64,000 nt of DNA from Curtobacterium sp. VKM Ac-2922 (GTDB lineage Bacteria > Actinomycetota > Actinomycetes > Actinomycetales > Microbacteriaceae). Both the position numbers and the translations under genes were made by a program. The notes beneath the pieces are model-generated. The model saw only the letters and a list, made by a program, of their open reading frames with translations. It was not told where the DNA came from and ran no database searches. Shown piece by piece: positions 36,511 through 49,051 of the stretch (its first letter is position 1; each line of letters opens with the position of its first letter). The stretch spans positions 189,436 to 253,435 of the forward strand of contig NZ_JALGRO010000004.1 in assembly GCF_022815645.1 (NCBI RefSeq), given 5' to 3'.

Positions 36511-36516
36511 TACACT
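36511..36516 (+). promoter_or_regulatory. -10 element (TACACT) for efp-nusB
   Basis: TACACT lies 62 bases before the efp ATG, just after the UbiB-like gene stop, giving a short AT-richer leader. No clear -35. Confidence 0.45.
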
Positions 36517-36578
36517 CGTCCGGGGCCCCGGCGGCCCGCACACCTTCATTCCTCAACACGAATTGGACATCGACACCC

Positions 36579-37142
36579 ATGGCCAGTACCACTGACATCA
36601 AGAACGGCGCAGTTCTCATCATCGAACGGCAGCTCTGGTCGGTCGTCGAGTTCCAGCACGTCAAGCCCGGCAAGGGTGGTGCGTTCGTCCGCACCAAGCT
36701 GAAGAACGTCGTCTCCGGCAAGGTCGTCGACCGCACCTTCAACGCCGGTGCCAAGATCGAGACCGCCACGGTGGACCGCCGCGACTACCAGTTCCTCTAC
36801 GAGGACGGCGACTCGTACGTGTTCATGGACACCGACACCTACGACCAGATCCCGGTCCCCGCGACGGTCGTCGGCGACGCCAAGAACTTCCTGCTCGAGT
36901 CCGCGATGGTCACCATCGCGATGAACGAGGGCAACCCGCTGTACGTCGAGCTGCCGACGTCGATCGTCACCGAGATCGAGACCGAGCCGGGTCTGCAGGG
37001 CGACCGTTCGTCGGGTGGCACGAAGCCCGCGACGATCAAGGCCACCGGCTACCAGATCCAGGTCCCGCTGTACCTGGAGACCGACACCAAGGTGAAGATC
37101 GACACGCGTGACGGCAACTACCTGGGCCGCGTCAACGAATGA
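36579..37142 (+). CDS. efp: Translation elongation factor P
   Basis: 187 residues, three beta-barrel domains; relieves ribosome stalling at polyproline stretches. The N-terminal loop [16 protein letters not shown] carries Lys32, equivalent to the lysine modified in E. coli. The C-terminal signature [15 protein letters not shown] is intact. No genes for the EpmA/EpmB modification system appear nearby. Its stop overlaps the nusB ATG (ATGA), the standard actinobacterial pairing. Confidence 0.97.
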   Translation: MASTTDIKNGAVLIIERQLWSVVEFQHVKPGKGGAFVRTKLKNVVSGKVVDRTFNAGAKIETATVDRRDYQFLYEDGDSYVFMDTDTYDQIPVPATVVGDAKNFLLESAMVTIAMNEGNPLYVELPTSIVTEIETEPGLQGDRSSGGTKPATIKATGYQIQVPLYLETDTKVKIDTRDGNYLGRVNE

Positions 37143-37696
37143 GCGCTCGTTCCAAGGCCCGCAAGCGCGCGCTCGACATGCTCTACGTGGCCGAGGTGCG
37201 TGAGCTGCCGATCGCCGACGTCCTGGCGACCGAGACGGTCCGCCACCTCGACCAGCCCGAGCGTGCGTCCAGCTGGGACTACGCCCGACAGGTCGTGACC
37301 GGCATCGACGAGGCCCGTGCCGAGATCGACGCCGTCATCGTGGACCACGCCCAGGGCTGGTCGATCCCGCGCATGCCGGTGCTCGACCGGTGCATCCTGC
37401 GCATGGGCGTGTGGGAGCTCCGGTTCAACGCGGAGGTCCCCGACGCCGTGGCGATCTCCGAGGCGGTCGAGCTGGCCCAGTCGCTGTCGACCGAAGAATC
37501 CGCCGGGTTCGTCAACGGCGTGCTCGGCGCCGTCGCGGGCGGGCGAGAGCGTGCCGGCGGCGGGCGCGGTGCGGCCGGCGGCGGGCGAGGTCCGGACGGC
37601 GGGCGAGGGCCCGCCGACGGCGAGCACGACACCGCCGCCGCCGACGACCACGGACCGTCCGGTCGGACGGTCGCAGGAGACCCGGAGTCCCGCTAG
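37139..37696 (+). CDS. nusB: Transcription antitermination factor NusB
   Basis: 185 residues. The RNA-binding NusB fold occupies about residues 1-135: [36 protein letters not shown] and [20 protein letters not shown]. With NusE (S10) it binds boxA in rRNA leaders. The C-terminal 50 residues are an unusual low-complexity Gly/Arg-rich tail made of GGGRG-like repeats. Translationally coupled to efp. Its last codons overlap the TAGGCT -10 element for the pyrimidine operon. Confidence 0.93.
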   Translation: MSARSKARKRALDMLYVAEVRELPIADVLATETVRHLDQPERASSWDYARQVVTGIDEARAEIDAVIVDHAQGWSIPRMPVLDRCILRMGVWELRFNAEVPDAVAISEAVELAQSLSTEESAGFVNGVLGAVAGGRERAGGGRGAAGGGRGPDGGRGPADGEHDTAAADDHGPSGRTVAGDPESR

Positions 37697-37699
37697 GCT
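37694..37699 (+). promoter_or_regulatory. -10 element (TAGGCT) of the pyr operon
   Basis: TAGGCT overlaps the nusB stop codon. A transcript start near 37706 would put the PyrR-binding motif at the very 5' end of the mRNA. Confidence 0.55.
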
Positions 37700-37710
37700 T
37701 GAGCGCGTCA

Positions 37711-37748
37711 GCATCCTTTAAATGCCGTCCTGAGAGGCGGGGAAGGAG
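37711..37748 (+). promoter_or_regulatory. PyrR-binding mRNA element overlapping the pyrR ribosome binding site
   Basis: The leader contains CCTTTAA followed by GTCCTGAGAGGC, matching the conserved PyrR-binding loop (UCCNGNGAGG) known from Bacillus and from the translational pyrR leaders of mycobacteria. It is followed at once by GGAAGGAGG, the pyrR Shine-Dalgarno. PyrR bound with UMP would be expected to block translation initiation when pyrimidines are plentiful. No terminator is visible, so control is probably at translation. Confidence 0.75.
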
Positions 37749-37754
37749 GTCGGC

Positions 37755-38333
37755 GTGGGCACCAGAACGGTCCTGCAGCAGTCCGACATCACGCGTGCTC
37801 TCACACGCATCGCGCACGAGGTCCTCGAAGCCAACCACGGTGGCTCGGACCTGGTCTTGCTCGGCATCCCGACCCGCGGTGCCGTCCTGGCCGAGCGCCT
37901 CGGCCGCATCCTGGCCGACATCGAGCCCGAGTGGGCCTCGGCCCGCGGCGGCATCGGCACCGAGCGGGTCGGCGCACTCGACGTCACGATGCACCGTGAC
38001 GACCTGGGCCACGGCATCGGTCGCGCACCGCACCGCACCACGATCCCGGCCGGCGGCATCGACGGCAAGGTCGTCGTGCTCGTCGACGACGTGCTGTACT
38101 CGGGCCGCACCGTCCGGGCAGCGCTCGACGCGCTGCAGGGCATCGGTCGCCCCCGGGCCGTCCGGCTCGCGGTCCTGGTCGACCGCGGGCACCGCGAACT
38201 CCCGATCCGCGCCGACCACGTCGGCAAGAACCTGCCGACGGCGTCCGACGAGCGGGTCACGCTCCGGCTGACCGAGACCGACGGCACCGACGAAGTCGTC
38301 ATCGAGCAGACCGAGCGGGGGACCGGCGCATGA
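37755..38333 (+). CDS. pyrR: Pyrimidine operon regulator PyrR / uracil phosphoribosyltransferase
   Basis: 192 residues, PRT-fold RNA-binding regulator. The PRPP loop [20 protein letters not shown] (about residues 104-123) is canonical, and [15 protein letters not shown] and [13 protein letters not shown] are family markers. It senses UMP/UTP and represses the operon via the leader element just upstream. GTG start six bases after GGAGG. Its stop overlaps the pyrB ATG. Confidence 0.95.
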   Translation: MGTRTVLQQSDITRALTRIAHEVLEANHGGSDLVLLGIPTRGAVLAERLGRILADIEPEWASARGGIGTERVGALDVTMHRDDLGHGIGRAPHRTTIPAGGIDGKVVVLVDDVLYSGRTVRAALDALQGIGRPRAVRLAVLVDRGHRELPIRADHVGKNLPTASDERVTLRLTETDGTDEVVIEQTERGTGA

Positions 38334-39310
38334 AGCACCTGCTCTCCACCGCCGACCTGTCGCGTGCCGACGCGGTGCACATCCTCGACGTCGCCGAGGA
38401 GATGGCCGAGGTGAACCAGCGCGAGGTCCGCAAGCTGCCGGCCCTGCGCGGCAAGACCGTCGTCAACCTGTTCTTCGAGGACTCCACGCGCACGCGCATC
38501 TCGTTCGAGGCCGCCGCCAAGCGCCTGTCGGCCGACGTCATCAACTTCGCCGCGAAGGGCTCGAGCGTCTCGAAGGGCGAGTCGCTCAAGGACACCGTGC
38601 AGACGCTCGGCGCGATGGGCATCGACGGGATCGTGATGCGCCACGGTGCGTCGGGCGCCCCGCGGGTGCTGGCGGACGCGGACTGGATCGACGTCCCCGT
38701 GGTGAACGCCGGCGACGGCACGCACGAGCACCCCACCCAGGCGCTGCTCGACGCCTTCACGATGCGTCGCCGCCTGCACGGCACCGACTCGCGGGGGCAG
38801 GGACTCGACGGTGTGCGGGTCCTGATCGTCGGCGACGTGCTGCACAGCCGCGTCGCCCGCAGCAACGCCTGGCTGCTCCGCACGCTCGGCGCACACGTCA
38901 CGTTCGTCGCGCCCCCGACGCTGCTGCCCGCGGTCGACCGGCCGTTCGGCGCCGCGGTGCACCACGATCTCGACGCGGCACTGGCCGAGGACCCGGACGT
39001 CGTGATGACGCTCCGGATCCAGCAGGAGCGGATGCACGACGCGTTCTTCCCGAACGAGCGCGAGTACACCCGCCACTTCGGGCTGACGGCGTCCCGCGCC
39101 GCACGACTGTCGGAGCGCACGCTGATCATGCACCCGGGACCGATGAACCGCGGGCTCGAGATCGCCGGCGTCGCCGCGGACGACCCCCGCTCGACTGTCG
39201 TCGAGCAGGTCGCGAACGGCGTCAGCGTCCGCATGGCCGTCCTGTACCTGGCGCTGACCGGGAACGACACGAAGCCGACTGGGAACGACACGAAGGAGTC
39301 CGTCGCATGA
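38330..39310 (+). CDS. pyrB: Aspartate carbamoyltransferase catalytic subunit
   Basis: 326 residues; joins carbamoyl phosphate and aspartate. The carbamoyl-phosphate motif [13 protein letters not shown] (about residues 47-59), the [16 protein letters not shown] segment and [12 protein letters not shown] are all present. No regulatory subunit gene (pyrI) follows, as usual in actinobacteria. The last residues contain a duplicated TGNDTK encoded by a 21-base repeat (39256-39297). ATGA overlaps both with pyrR and with pyrC. Confidence 0.96.
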   Translation: MKHLLSTADLSRADAVHILDVAEEMAEVNQREVRKLPALRGKTVVNLFFEDSTRTRISFEAAAKRLSADVINFAAKGSSVSKGESLKDTVQTLGAMGIDGIVMRHGASGAPRVLADADWIDVPVVNAGDGTHEHPTQALLDAFTMRRRLHGTDSRGQGLDGVRVLIVGDVLHSRVARSNAWLLRTLGAHVTFVAPPTLLPAVDRPFGAAVHHDLDAALAEDPDVVMTLRIQQERMHDAFFPNEREYTRHFGLTASRAARLSERTLIMHPGPMNRGLEIAGVAADDPRSTVVEQVANGVSVRMAVLYLALTGNDTKPTGNDTKESVA

Positions 39311-40668
39311 CCGCCCACCTCATCCGCGGCGCGCAGCTCGTCGACGGCTCGCGTGCCGACATCCGTCTGGAGGGCCGGGTGATCCGAGCGGTCGGGTCCG
39401 GTCTCGACGCGGCCGGCGCCACGATCGTGGACGCGGACGGCCTGATCGCCCTGCCCGGTCTCGTGGACCTGCACACCCACCTGCGCGAGCCCGGTGCCGA
39501 GGAGTCCGAGACGGTGCTCTCCGGCTCGCGTGCCGCGGCCGTCGGCGGCTTCACCGCCGTCAACGCGATGGCGAACTCCAGCCCCGTGGCCGACACGGCC
39601 GGGGTCGTCGAGCAGGTGCAGGCCCTGGGCGAGGATGCCGGCTACGTCACCGTCCGGCCGATCGGCGCGGTCTCGCAGGGACTGCGGGGAACACACCTTT
39701 CCGAGATCGGCGCGATGGCGACCTCGCGCGCCCGGGTCCGGGTGTTCTCCGACGACGGGTCGTGCGTGTCCGACCCGCTGCTGATGCGCCGCGCGCTCGA
39801 GTACGTCAAGGGCTTCGGCGGGGTGCTGGCGCAGCACGCGCAAGAGCCCCGGCTGACCATCGGCGCGCAGATGAACGAGGGCCGCCTGTCCGCCGAACTC
39901 GGCCTGGCCGGGTGGCCGGCCGTGGCCGAAGAGGCGATCATCGCCCGCGACGTGCTGCTCGCCGACCACGTGGGCGCCCGGCTGCACGTCTGCCACGTCT
40001 CGACGGCCGGCAGCGTCGAGGTCATCCGCTGGGCCAAGTCCCGCGGCATCGACGTCACGGCCGAGGTGACCCCGCACCACCTCGTGCTGACCGAGGACCT
40101 GATCGCCGGGGTCGACGGTGCCTCCGGGTACGACGCCCGGTACAAGGTGAACCCGCCGCTGCGTGCCCGCGAGGACGTGGACGCCCTGCGCGCCGCACTC
40201 GCCGACGGCACGATCGACATCGTCGCCACCGACCACGCCCCGCACACGTCCGAAGCCAAGTGCTGCGAGTGGCCCGCGGCGGCGAACGGCATGGTCGGGC
40301 TCGAGTCCGCGCTGAGCGTCGTGCACGCCGCGGTCGTCGAGCCCGGGCTGCTGGACTGGGCCGACGTGGCGCGCGTGCTGTCGAGCGCTCCCGCCCGCAT
40401 CGGACAGGTCGCCGGTCACGGGCAGGCCATCGCTGCCGGAGCGCCGGCCGAGCTCACGCTGTACGACCCGGCCGCCACGCGCACGTTCAGTGTCGCCGAC
40501 CTGGCCGGCCAGTCGCAGAACTCGCCCTACCTGGGGATGCCGTTGCCCGGTCGGGTCGTCGCGACCTTCCACCGGGGGTACCCGACCGTGCTCGACGGCG
40601 CACTGCTCGACGCCGAGACGGTCGCCGCACACGCCGTGGCGGCCCGCTCCGAGCAGGTGCCCGCATGA
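39307..40668 (+). CDS. pyrC: Dihydroorotase
   Basis: 453 residues, class I dihydroorotase of the amidohydrolase fold. Zinc-binding HTHLREPG lies near residues 57-64; the second-shell histidines are in CHVSTAG and [10 protein letters not shown], and the catalytic Asp in VATDHAPHT (about residue 308). It closes carbamoyl-aspartate to dihydroorotate. It overlaps pyrB and the next small gene by four bases each, so it is co-translated within the pyr operon. Confidence 0.95.
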   Translation: MTAHLIRGAQLVDGSRADIRLEGRVIRAVGSGLDAAGATIVDADGLIALPGLVDLHTHLREPGAEESETVLSGSRAAAVGGFTAVNAMANSSPVADTAGVVEQVQALGEDAGYVTVRPIGAVSQGLRGTHLSEIGAMATSRARVRVFSDDGSCVSDPLLMRRALEYVKGFGGVLAQHAQEPRLTIGAQMNEGRLSAELGLAGWPAVAEEAIIARDVLLADHVGARLHVCHVSTAGSVEVIRWAKSRGIDVTAEVTPHHLVLTEDLIAGVDGASGYDARYKVNPPLRAREDVDALRAALADGTIDIVATDHAPHTSEAKCCEWPAAANGMVGLESALSVVHAAVVEPGLLDWADVARVLSSAPARIGQVAGHGQAIAAGAPAELTLYDPAATRTFSVADLAGQSQNSPYLGMPLPGRVVATFHRGYPTVLDGALLDAETVAAHAVAARSEQVPA

Positions 40669-41207
40669 GCGGTGACGCGGCGCGCTGGCTGCTCGGTGCG
40701 GTGATCCTGCTCGCCGTGGTCGCGCTGTTCGTCGCCATGGCGCGCACCTGGCGGACGCGCGCCAGGAAGCAGACGGAAGCCGTGCCTCCCGTCCGTGTGC
40801 CGGACGCCCCCGGGACGCTGGTCGGATCGTGGGACGGGTTCTCCGTCGCGACGACCCGCGCCGACGAACCCCTCGAACGGATCACCGCCGGCGGACTCGG
40901 CTTCCGTGGCCGCGGCGGCGTGACGGTGCACGCCGACGGCGTCGTGCTGCACCTGGCCGGGGCGGACGACCGCTGGGTCGCCGCCGACCACCTGCGCGGC
41001 GCCGACCGCGCCACGTGGGCCATCGACCGGGTGGTCGAACCCGGGGGACTGGTCCGTCTGCGATGGACGGCGACCGGCGCCGCAGGTGCGACGGACCTCG
41101 ACACCTACTTCCGGTTCCCCGAGGACGACCGAGCACCGCTCGTCGCCCTGCAGGAACTGTCGACGAAGCACAACCACCCGCACACCGCGGGCGAAGGGAC
41201 GAACTGA
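40665..41207 (+). CDS. PH-like-domain membrane protein of the pyr operon
   Basis: 180 residues. One N-terminal membrane helix ([19 protein letters not shown]) is followed by a basic linker and a soluble domain containing [24 protein letters not shown] and [18 protein letters not shown] protein of this architecture sits between pyrC and carA in many actinobacteria (Rv1382-like). Its role is not established; involvement in membrane placement of pyrimidine enzymes would be speculation. 4-base overlap with pyrC and one-base stop/start overlap with carA show tight coupling. Confidence 0.8.
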   Translation: MSGDAARWLLGAVILLAVVALFVAMARTWRTRARKQTEAVPPVRVPDAPGTLVGSWDGFSVATTRADEPLERITAGGLGFRGRGGVTVHADGVVLHLAGADDRWVAADHLRGADRATWAIDRVVEPGGLVRLRWTATGAAGATDLDTYFRFPEDDRAPLVALQELSTKHNHPHTAGEGTN

Positions 41208-42405
41208 TGACACGCGAACGGGCCGTGCTGGTCCTCGAGGACGGCACCCGACACGACGGCTGGGCCTACGGCGCCCGCGGACGCACCCTCGGCGAGGTGG
41301 TGTTCGCGACCGGGATGACCGGCTACCAGGAGACCCTGACCGACCCGTCCTACGCCGGGCAGATCGTGGTGCAGACCGCGCCGCACATCGGCAACACGGG
41401 GGTGAACGACGAGGACCCGGAGTCCCGGCGCATCTGGGTCGCCGGCTACGTCGTCCGCGACCCCAGCCGCGTGGTGTCCAACCACCGCGCCACCGCGTCG
41501 CTCGACGACCACCTGGTCCGCGACGGCATCGTCGGGATCTCCGGCATCGACACCCGGGCCGTGACCCGGCGCATCCGCGACGCCGGCGCGATGAAGGGCG
41601 GCGTGTTCAGCGGGGCCGACGCGGCGTTGCCTGCCGACGAGCAGCTGGCCGCCGTCCGCGAGCAGGTCGACATGGCGGGGCAGAGCCTGTCCGCCGCCGT
41701 GTCCACCGACACCGAGTACGTCGTCGACGCCGTCGGCGAGCAGATCGGCACGCTGGCGGTGCTGGACCTCGGCGTCAAGGCGTCGACCACGCGGTACCTC
41801 GCCCAGCGCGGCTTCGCGGTGCACGTCCTGCCGCAGGACGTCGACATCCACCGCCTGCGCGAGCTCGACCCGGACGCCCTGTTCTACTCGAACGGCCCCG
41901 GTGACCCCGCGGCCTCGGACGCCCAGGTCGAACTGCTGCAGGAGAGCCTGCGCGACGGCCGTCCGTTCTTCGGGATCTGCTTCGGCAACCAGCTGCTCGG
42001 ACGCGCACTCGGCTTCGGCACCTACAAGCTGCCCTTCGGCCACCGCGGCATCAACCAGCCGGTGCTCGACACCACGACGGGCAAGGTCGAGATCACGAGC
42101 CAGAACCACGGCTTCGCGGTGGACGCCCCCGTCGGCCAGGTCCTCGAGTCCCCGAGCGGCTTCGGCCGGGTCGAGGTCTCGCACTACTCGCTCAACGACG
42201 ACGTGGTCGAGGGCCTGCGCGCGCTCGACATCCCCGCGTTCAGCGTGCAGTACCACCCCGAGGCCGCCGCCGGACCGCACGACAGCATGTACCTGTTCGA
42301 CCGCTTCCGCGACATGGTGCTCGCCCGCCGCAACGGCACCGGGCTCGATGCCGCAACCGCCGACGCCACCACCCCCGCCGCCGACGTCACGAAGGAGGGC
42401 AACTG

Positions 42406-42406
<1 letters not shown>
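41207..42406 (+). CDS. carA: Carbamoyl-phosphate synthase small (glutaminase) subunit
   Basis: 399 residues. The N-terminal small-subunit domain ([36 protein letters not shown]) precedes a class I glutamine amidotransferase domain. The nucleophile Cys is in [16 protein letters not shown], and His/Glu are in [12 protein letters not shown]. It supplies ammonia from glutamine to CarB for both arginine and pyrimidine synthesis. The stop overlaps the carB ATG by one base. The C-terminal tail is Thr/Ala-rich. Confidence 0.96.
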
Positions 42407-45695
<3,289 letters not shown>

Positions 45696-45699
<4 letters not shown>

Positions 45700-46589
45700 C
45701 GTCCACCCCGACGGGAGGCCCGGCACCGTTCGGCGTCCGGCTCGCGGCCGCCATCGGGTCGCGGTCGGCCCTGTGCGTCGGGATCGACCCCCATGCCGCC
45801 ACCCTGGCGGCGTGGGGGCTCGGTCGTGACGAGGCCGGTCTGACCGCGTTCGGCCGCGTCCTGGTGGACGCGGCCGTCGGCCGCGCCGCCGTGGTGAAGC
45901 CGCAGGTCGCGTTCTTCGAGGCCGCGGGGGTGGCCGGCTACCGTGCGCTCGACGCGACGATCCGTCGGGCACGCGATGCGGGCCTCCTGGTCGTCGCCGA
46001 CGTCAAGCGGGGCGACATCGGCAGCACCGGTGACGACTACGCCCTGGCGTGGCTGGACCGCGACGGGCCGTTCGCGGCCGACGCGATGACGGTCTCGCCG
46101 TACCTGGGCTACGGCTCGCTGCGCGGCACGATCGACGTCGCGCGTGCCAACGCTGCCGGCGTGTTCGTCCTGGCCGCGACGAGCAACGCCGAGGCCCGTG
46201 TGTTGCAGACGGCCGTGCTCGCCGAGGGGCCGCGCGCCGGACGGAGCGTGGCGGCCGGTATCGTTCTGGACGTGGCAGACGACAACCCGGCCGTGGCCGA
46301 CCAGCGCATCGGGGACGTCGGGCTCGTGCTCGGCGCCACCCTCGACCTGACGGACTTCGGCATCGACGAGCACGAGATCGGGACGGCACCCGTGCTCGCG
46401 CCCGGGTTCGGCGCGCAGGGTGCCCGGATCGAGGACCTCCGCGCGCTCTACGGGTCGCGTGCCGAGCAGGTCCTGGTCAGCGAGTCCCGCGGGCTGCTCG
46501 GTGACGGGCCCGACGGTGTCACGGCGCGCGTGACCGACCGCGCCGACCGCATCCGCGCCGCACTCACGACCACCGGATCCGCCGCATGA
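45696..46589 (+). CDS. pyrF: Orotidine 5'-phosphate decarboxylase (type 2)
   Basis: 297 residues, the long actinobacterial/mycobacterial subfamily. The catalytic signature [10 protein letters not shown] (Asp102, Lys104, Asp107) is intact, with CVGIDPH near the N-terminus and [11 protein letters not shown] for phosphate binding. It produces UMP and ends the de novo pathway genes here; pyrD and pyrE are not in this operon. GTG start overlaps carB; its stop overlaps the gmk ATG, linking UMP synthesis and GMP phosphorylation on one mRNA. Confidence 0.95.
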
Positions 46590-47503
46590 GCGACGACCGC
46601 GCGCACCTGCCCGCCCACCGCAACCCGCCCGAGGTCGACCGGGCCGCAGCGGCTCGTGCCGCCGTGGCAGCGCGACGCGCCCGGGCCGCGGTGAAGTCCC
46701 AGGTCGCCTCGGGAGAGCGTTCGGCCCTCGACGTGGCCCGTGCTGCATGGAGCGACGACGACACGGCCACCGCCGAGAAGACCCTGCGCGTCCGTGACCT
46801 GTTGACCAGCCTGAGCGGCATCGGTCCGGCGCGTGCCGAGACGGTGATGGGCGCGCTCCGGATCGCGCCGTCGAAGCGGCTCGGTGGGCTGGGAACCCGA
46901 CAGCGTGGCGCGCTGTCCGACTGGTTGGCCGCCCGGGGTGGCAAGCGCGGGACGTCGAAGCTCGTCGTGCTGGCCGGACCCACCGCGGTCGGCAAGGGCA
47001 CGGTCAGTGCGCACATCCGGCAGCACTTCCCGGACGTCAACCTGAGCGTGTCGGCCACCACCCGGAAGCCCCGTCCGGGCGAGGTGGACGGCGTGCACTA
47101 CTACTTCGTCGACGATGCCGAGTTCGACCGGATGATCCGCGACCGCGAGCTGCTCGAGTGGGCGACCGTGCACAACTCGTACCGGTACGGCACGCCCCGC
47201 CCGCCGATCGACCGCGCGCTCGACGCCGGCGACAAGGTCATGCTCGAGATCGACCTGCAGGGTGCCCGGCAGGTCCGCGACGCCATGCCCGAGGCGGTCC
47301 TGGTGTTCCTGCTGCCGCCGACGTGGGAAGAACTCGTGCGGCGGCTCATCGGCCGCGGCACCGAGTCGGGCGAAGAGCAGGCCCGTCGGCTCGAGACGGC
47401 CAAGGTCGAACTCGCCGCCCAGGACGAGTTCGACGTGCGGATCGTGAACTCGGATGTCGGCACCGCGGCACGACAGGTCGTAGACTTGTTCACTGCGCCC
47501 TAG
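46586..47503 (+). CDS. gmk: Guanylate kinase with N-terminal actinobacterial IHF-like domain
   Basis: 305 residues, about 100 longer than ordinary Gmk. Residues about 124-305 are a full guanylate kinase (GMP + ATP to GDP): P-loop [12 protein letters not shown] (Gly131-Thr139), [20 protein letters not shown] for GMP binding and [11 protein letters not shown]. Residues about 14-116 match the mycobacterial integration host factor (mIHF): [32 protein letters not shown] and [17 protein letters not shown], a helix-two-turn-helix DNA-binding fold. In many actinobacteria mihF is a separate gene directly before gmk; here both are in one open frame without a stop or start gap. Whether the fused protein still binds DNA is not known from sequence. 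ATG overlaps pyrF. Confidence 0.93.
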   Translation: MSDDRAHLPAHRNPPEVDRAAAARAAVAARRARAAVKSQVASGERSALDVARAAWSDDDTATAEKTLRVRDLLTSLSGIGPARAETVMGALRIAPSKRLGGLGTRQRGALSDWLAARGGKRGTSKLVVLAGPTAVGKGTVSAHIRQHFPDVNLSVSATTRKPRPGEVDGVHYYFVDDAEFDRMIRDRELLEWATVHNSYRYGTPRPPIDRALDAGDKVMLEIDLQGARQVRDAMPEAVLVFLLPPTWEELVRRLIGRGTESGEEQARRLETAKVELAAQDEFDVRIVNSDVGTAARQVVDLFTAP

Positions 47504-47556
47504 CCGGGAGCGCCCTGTACCCATCGGGTGCGACACGAACGTTGACAGGAGACACC

Positions 47557-47823
47557 ATGGCCAACCCCCAGGGCATCATCGACCCGCCCATCGACGACCT
47601 GCTGTCCAAGGTCGAGTCGAAGTACGCGCTCGTCATCTTCGCGTCGAAGCGTGCGCGCCAGATCAACGACTACTACGCCGACCTGCACGAGGGCTCGCTC
47701 TTCGACAACGTCGGTCCGCTCGTCGACTCGACGATCGACGACAAGCCGCTGTCGGTGGCCCTCCACGAGATCAACGAGGACAAGCTCACCGTCACCAAGC
47801 AGCAGCCGCAGCCCACCGTCTGA
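47557..47823 (+). CDS. rpoZ: DNA-directed RNA polymerase omega subunit
   Basis: 88 residues; promotes RNA polymerase assembly. The core is [20 protein letters not shown], followed by a family-typical acidic tail. ATG 47557 is preceded by ACAGGAGAC. It directly follows gmk, the standard gmk-rpoZ order that in other genera connects to (p)ppGpp metabolism; spoT/relA is not in this window. metK begins six bases after the stop. Confidence 0.95.
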   Translation: MANPQGIIDPPIDDLLSKVESKYALVIFASKRARQINDYYADLHEGSLFDNVGPLVDSTIDDKPLSVALHEINEDKLTVTKQQPQPTV

Positions 47824-47828
47824 GCCCG

Positions 47829-49043
47829 GTGACGTCCAGCACGCTGCGCCTGTTCACGTCCGAGTCGGTGACCGAAGGCCACCCCGACAAGATCTGTGAC
47901 CAGATCTCGGACACCATCCTCGACGCGCTGCTGGCCGTCGACCCGCACGCTCGGGTCGCGGTCGAGACGATGGTCACGACCGGGCTCGTGCACGTCGCGG
48001 GCGAGGTCACGACCTCGGGCTACGTCGAGATCCCGAAGCTGGTCCGTGACGTCATCACGGGCATCGGGTACAACTCGTCCGAGGTCAGCTTCGACGGTGC
48101 CACGTGCGGCGTCGAGGTGTCGATCGGTGCACAGTCGCCGGACATCGCGCAGGGCGTCGACGAGTCGCTGGACTCGCGTTCGGGCGCCGGTGTCGACCCC
48201 CTCGACCGCCAGGGTGCGGGCGACCAGGGGATCATGTTCGGGTTCGCCACGAACGAGACCCCCGAGTACATGCCCGTCGCGATCTGGCTGGCGCACCGCC
48301 TGGCCGAGCGACTGGCCGCGGTCCGCAAGTCGGGCGAGCTGCCCTTCCTGCGCCCGGACGGCAAGACCCAGGTGACGGTCGGGTACGACGGCGTCGTGCC
48401 GAAGACCGTCGAGACCGTCGTCGTGTCGACGCAGCACTCCCCGTCGGTCACGCTCGACGACCTGACCGCGGCGATCACCGAGCACGTGATCCGTCCCGTG
48501 CTCGACCTGGTCGAGCTCGACTCCGCGCACGTCGAGGTCATCGTGAACCCCACCGGTCGGTTCGAGATCGGTGGGCCGCAGGGCGACGCCGGACTCACCG
48601 GTCGCAAGGTCATCGTCGACACGTACGGTGGGGCCTCCCGCCACGGCGGCGGCGCGTTCAGCGGCAAGGACCCGTCCAAGGTCGACCGGTCCGCTGCGTA
48701 CGCGCTGCGGTGGGTGGCGAAGAACGCCGTCGCCGCGGGGCTCGCCGACCGGCTCGAGGTCCAGGTCGCCTACGCGATCGGCCGCGCCAAGCCCGTGGGC
48801 CTGTACGTCGAGTCCTTCGGCACCGGGCACGTCGACGACGCCACGATCGAGGCCGCCATCGCCCAGGTGTTCGACCTGCGTCCCGCGGCGATCATCCGTG
48901 ACCTGGACCTGCTCGTGCCGCGGTACGCGCAGACCGCGACGTACGGCCACTTCGGCCGTGAGCTCCCCGGGTTCACCTGGGAGCAGCTCGACCGCGTCGA
49001 CGAACTCCGCCAGGCCGCAGGACTCGTCACCGCCGCCGTCTAG
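47829..49043 (+). CDS. metK: S-adenosylmethionine synthetase
   Basis: 404 residues; makes AdoMet from methionine and ATP. Signatures: [20 protein letters not shown] at the N-terminus, [18 protein letters not shown] and [22 protein letters not shown] start six bases after rpoZ with a weak GAGCCC preceding, so it is co-transcribed with rpoZ; no SAM riboswitch fits in the 5-base gap. Confidence 0.97.
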   Translation: MTSSTLRLFTSESVTEGHPDKICDQISDTILDALLAVDPHARVAVETMVTTGLVHVAGEVTTSGYVEIPKLVRDVITGIGYNSSEVSFDGATCGVEVSIGAQSPDIAQGVDESLDSRSGAGVDPLDRQGAGDQGIMFGFATNETPEYMPVAIWLAHRLAERLAAVRKSGELPFLRPDGKTQVTVGYDGVVPKTVETVVVSTQHSPSVTLDDLTAAITEHVIRPVLDLVELDSAHVEVIVNPTGRFEIGGPQGDAGLTGRKVIVDTYGGASRHGGGAFSGKDPSKVDRSAAYALRWVAKNAVAAGLADRLEVQVAYAIGRAKPVGLYVESFGTGHVDDATIEAAIAQVFDLRPAAIIRDLDLLVPRYAQTATYGHFGRELPGFTWEQLDRVDELRQAAGLVTAAV

Positions 49044-49051
49044 GGCACCGT

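Noticed and set aside
47824..47828. SAM riboswitch or other control element before metK
   Set aside because: Only five bases separate rpoZ and metK; no room for a riboswitch.
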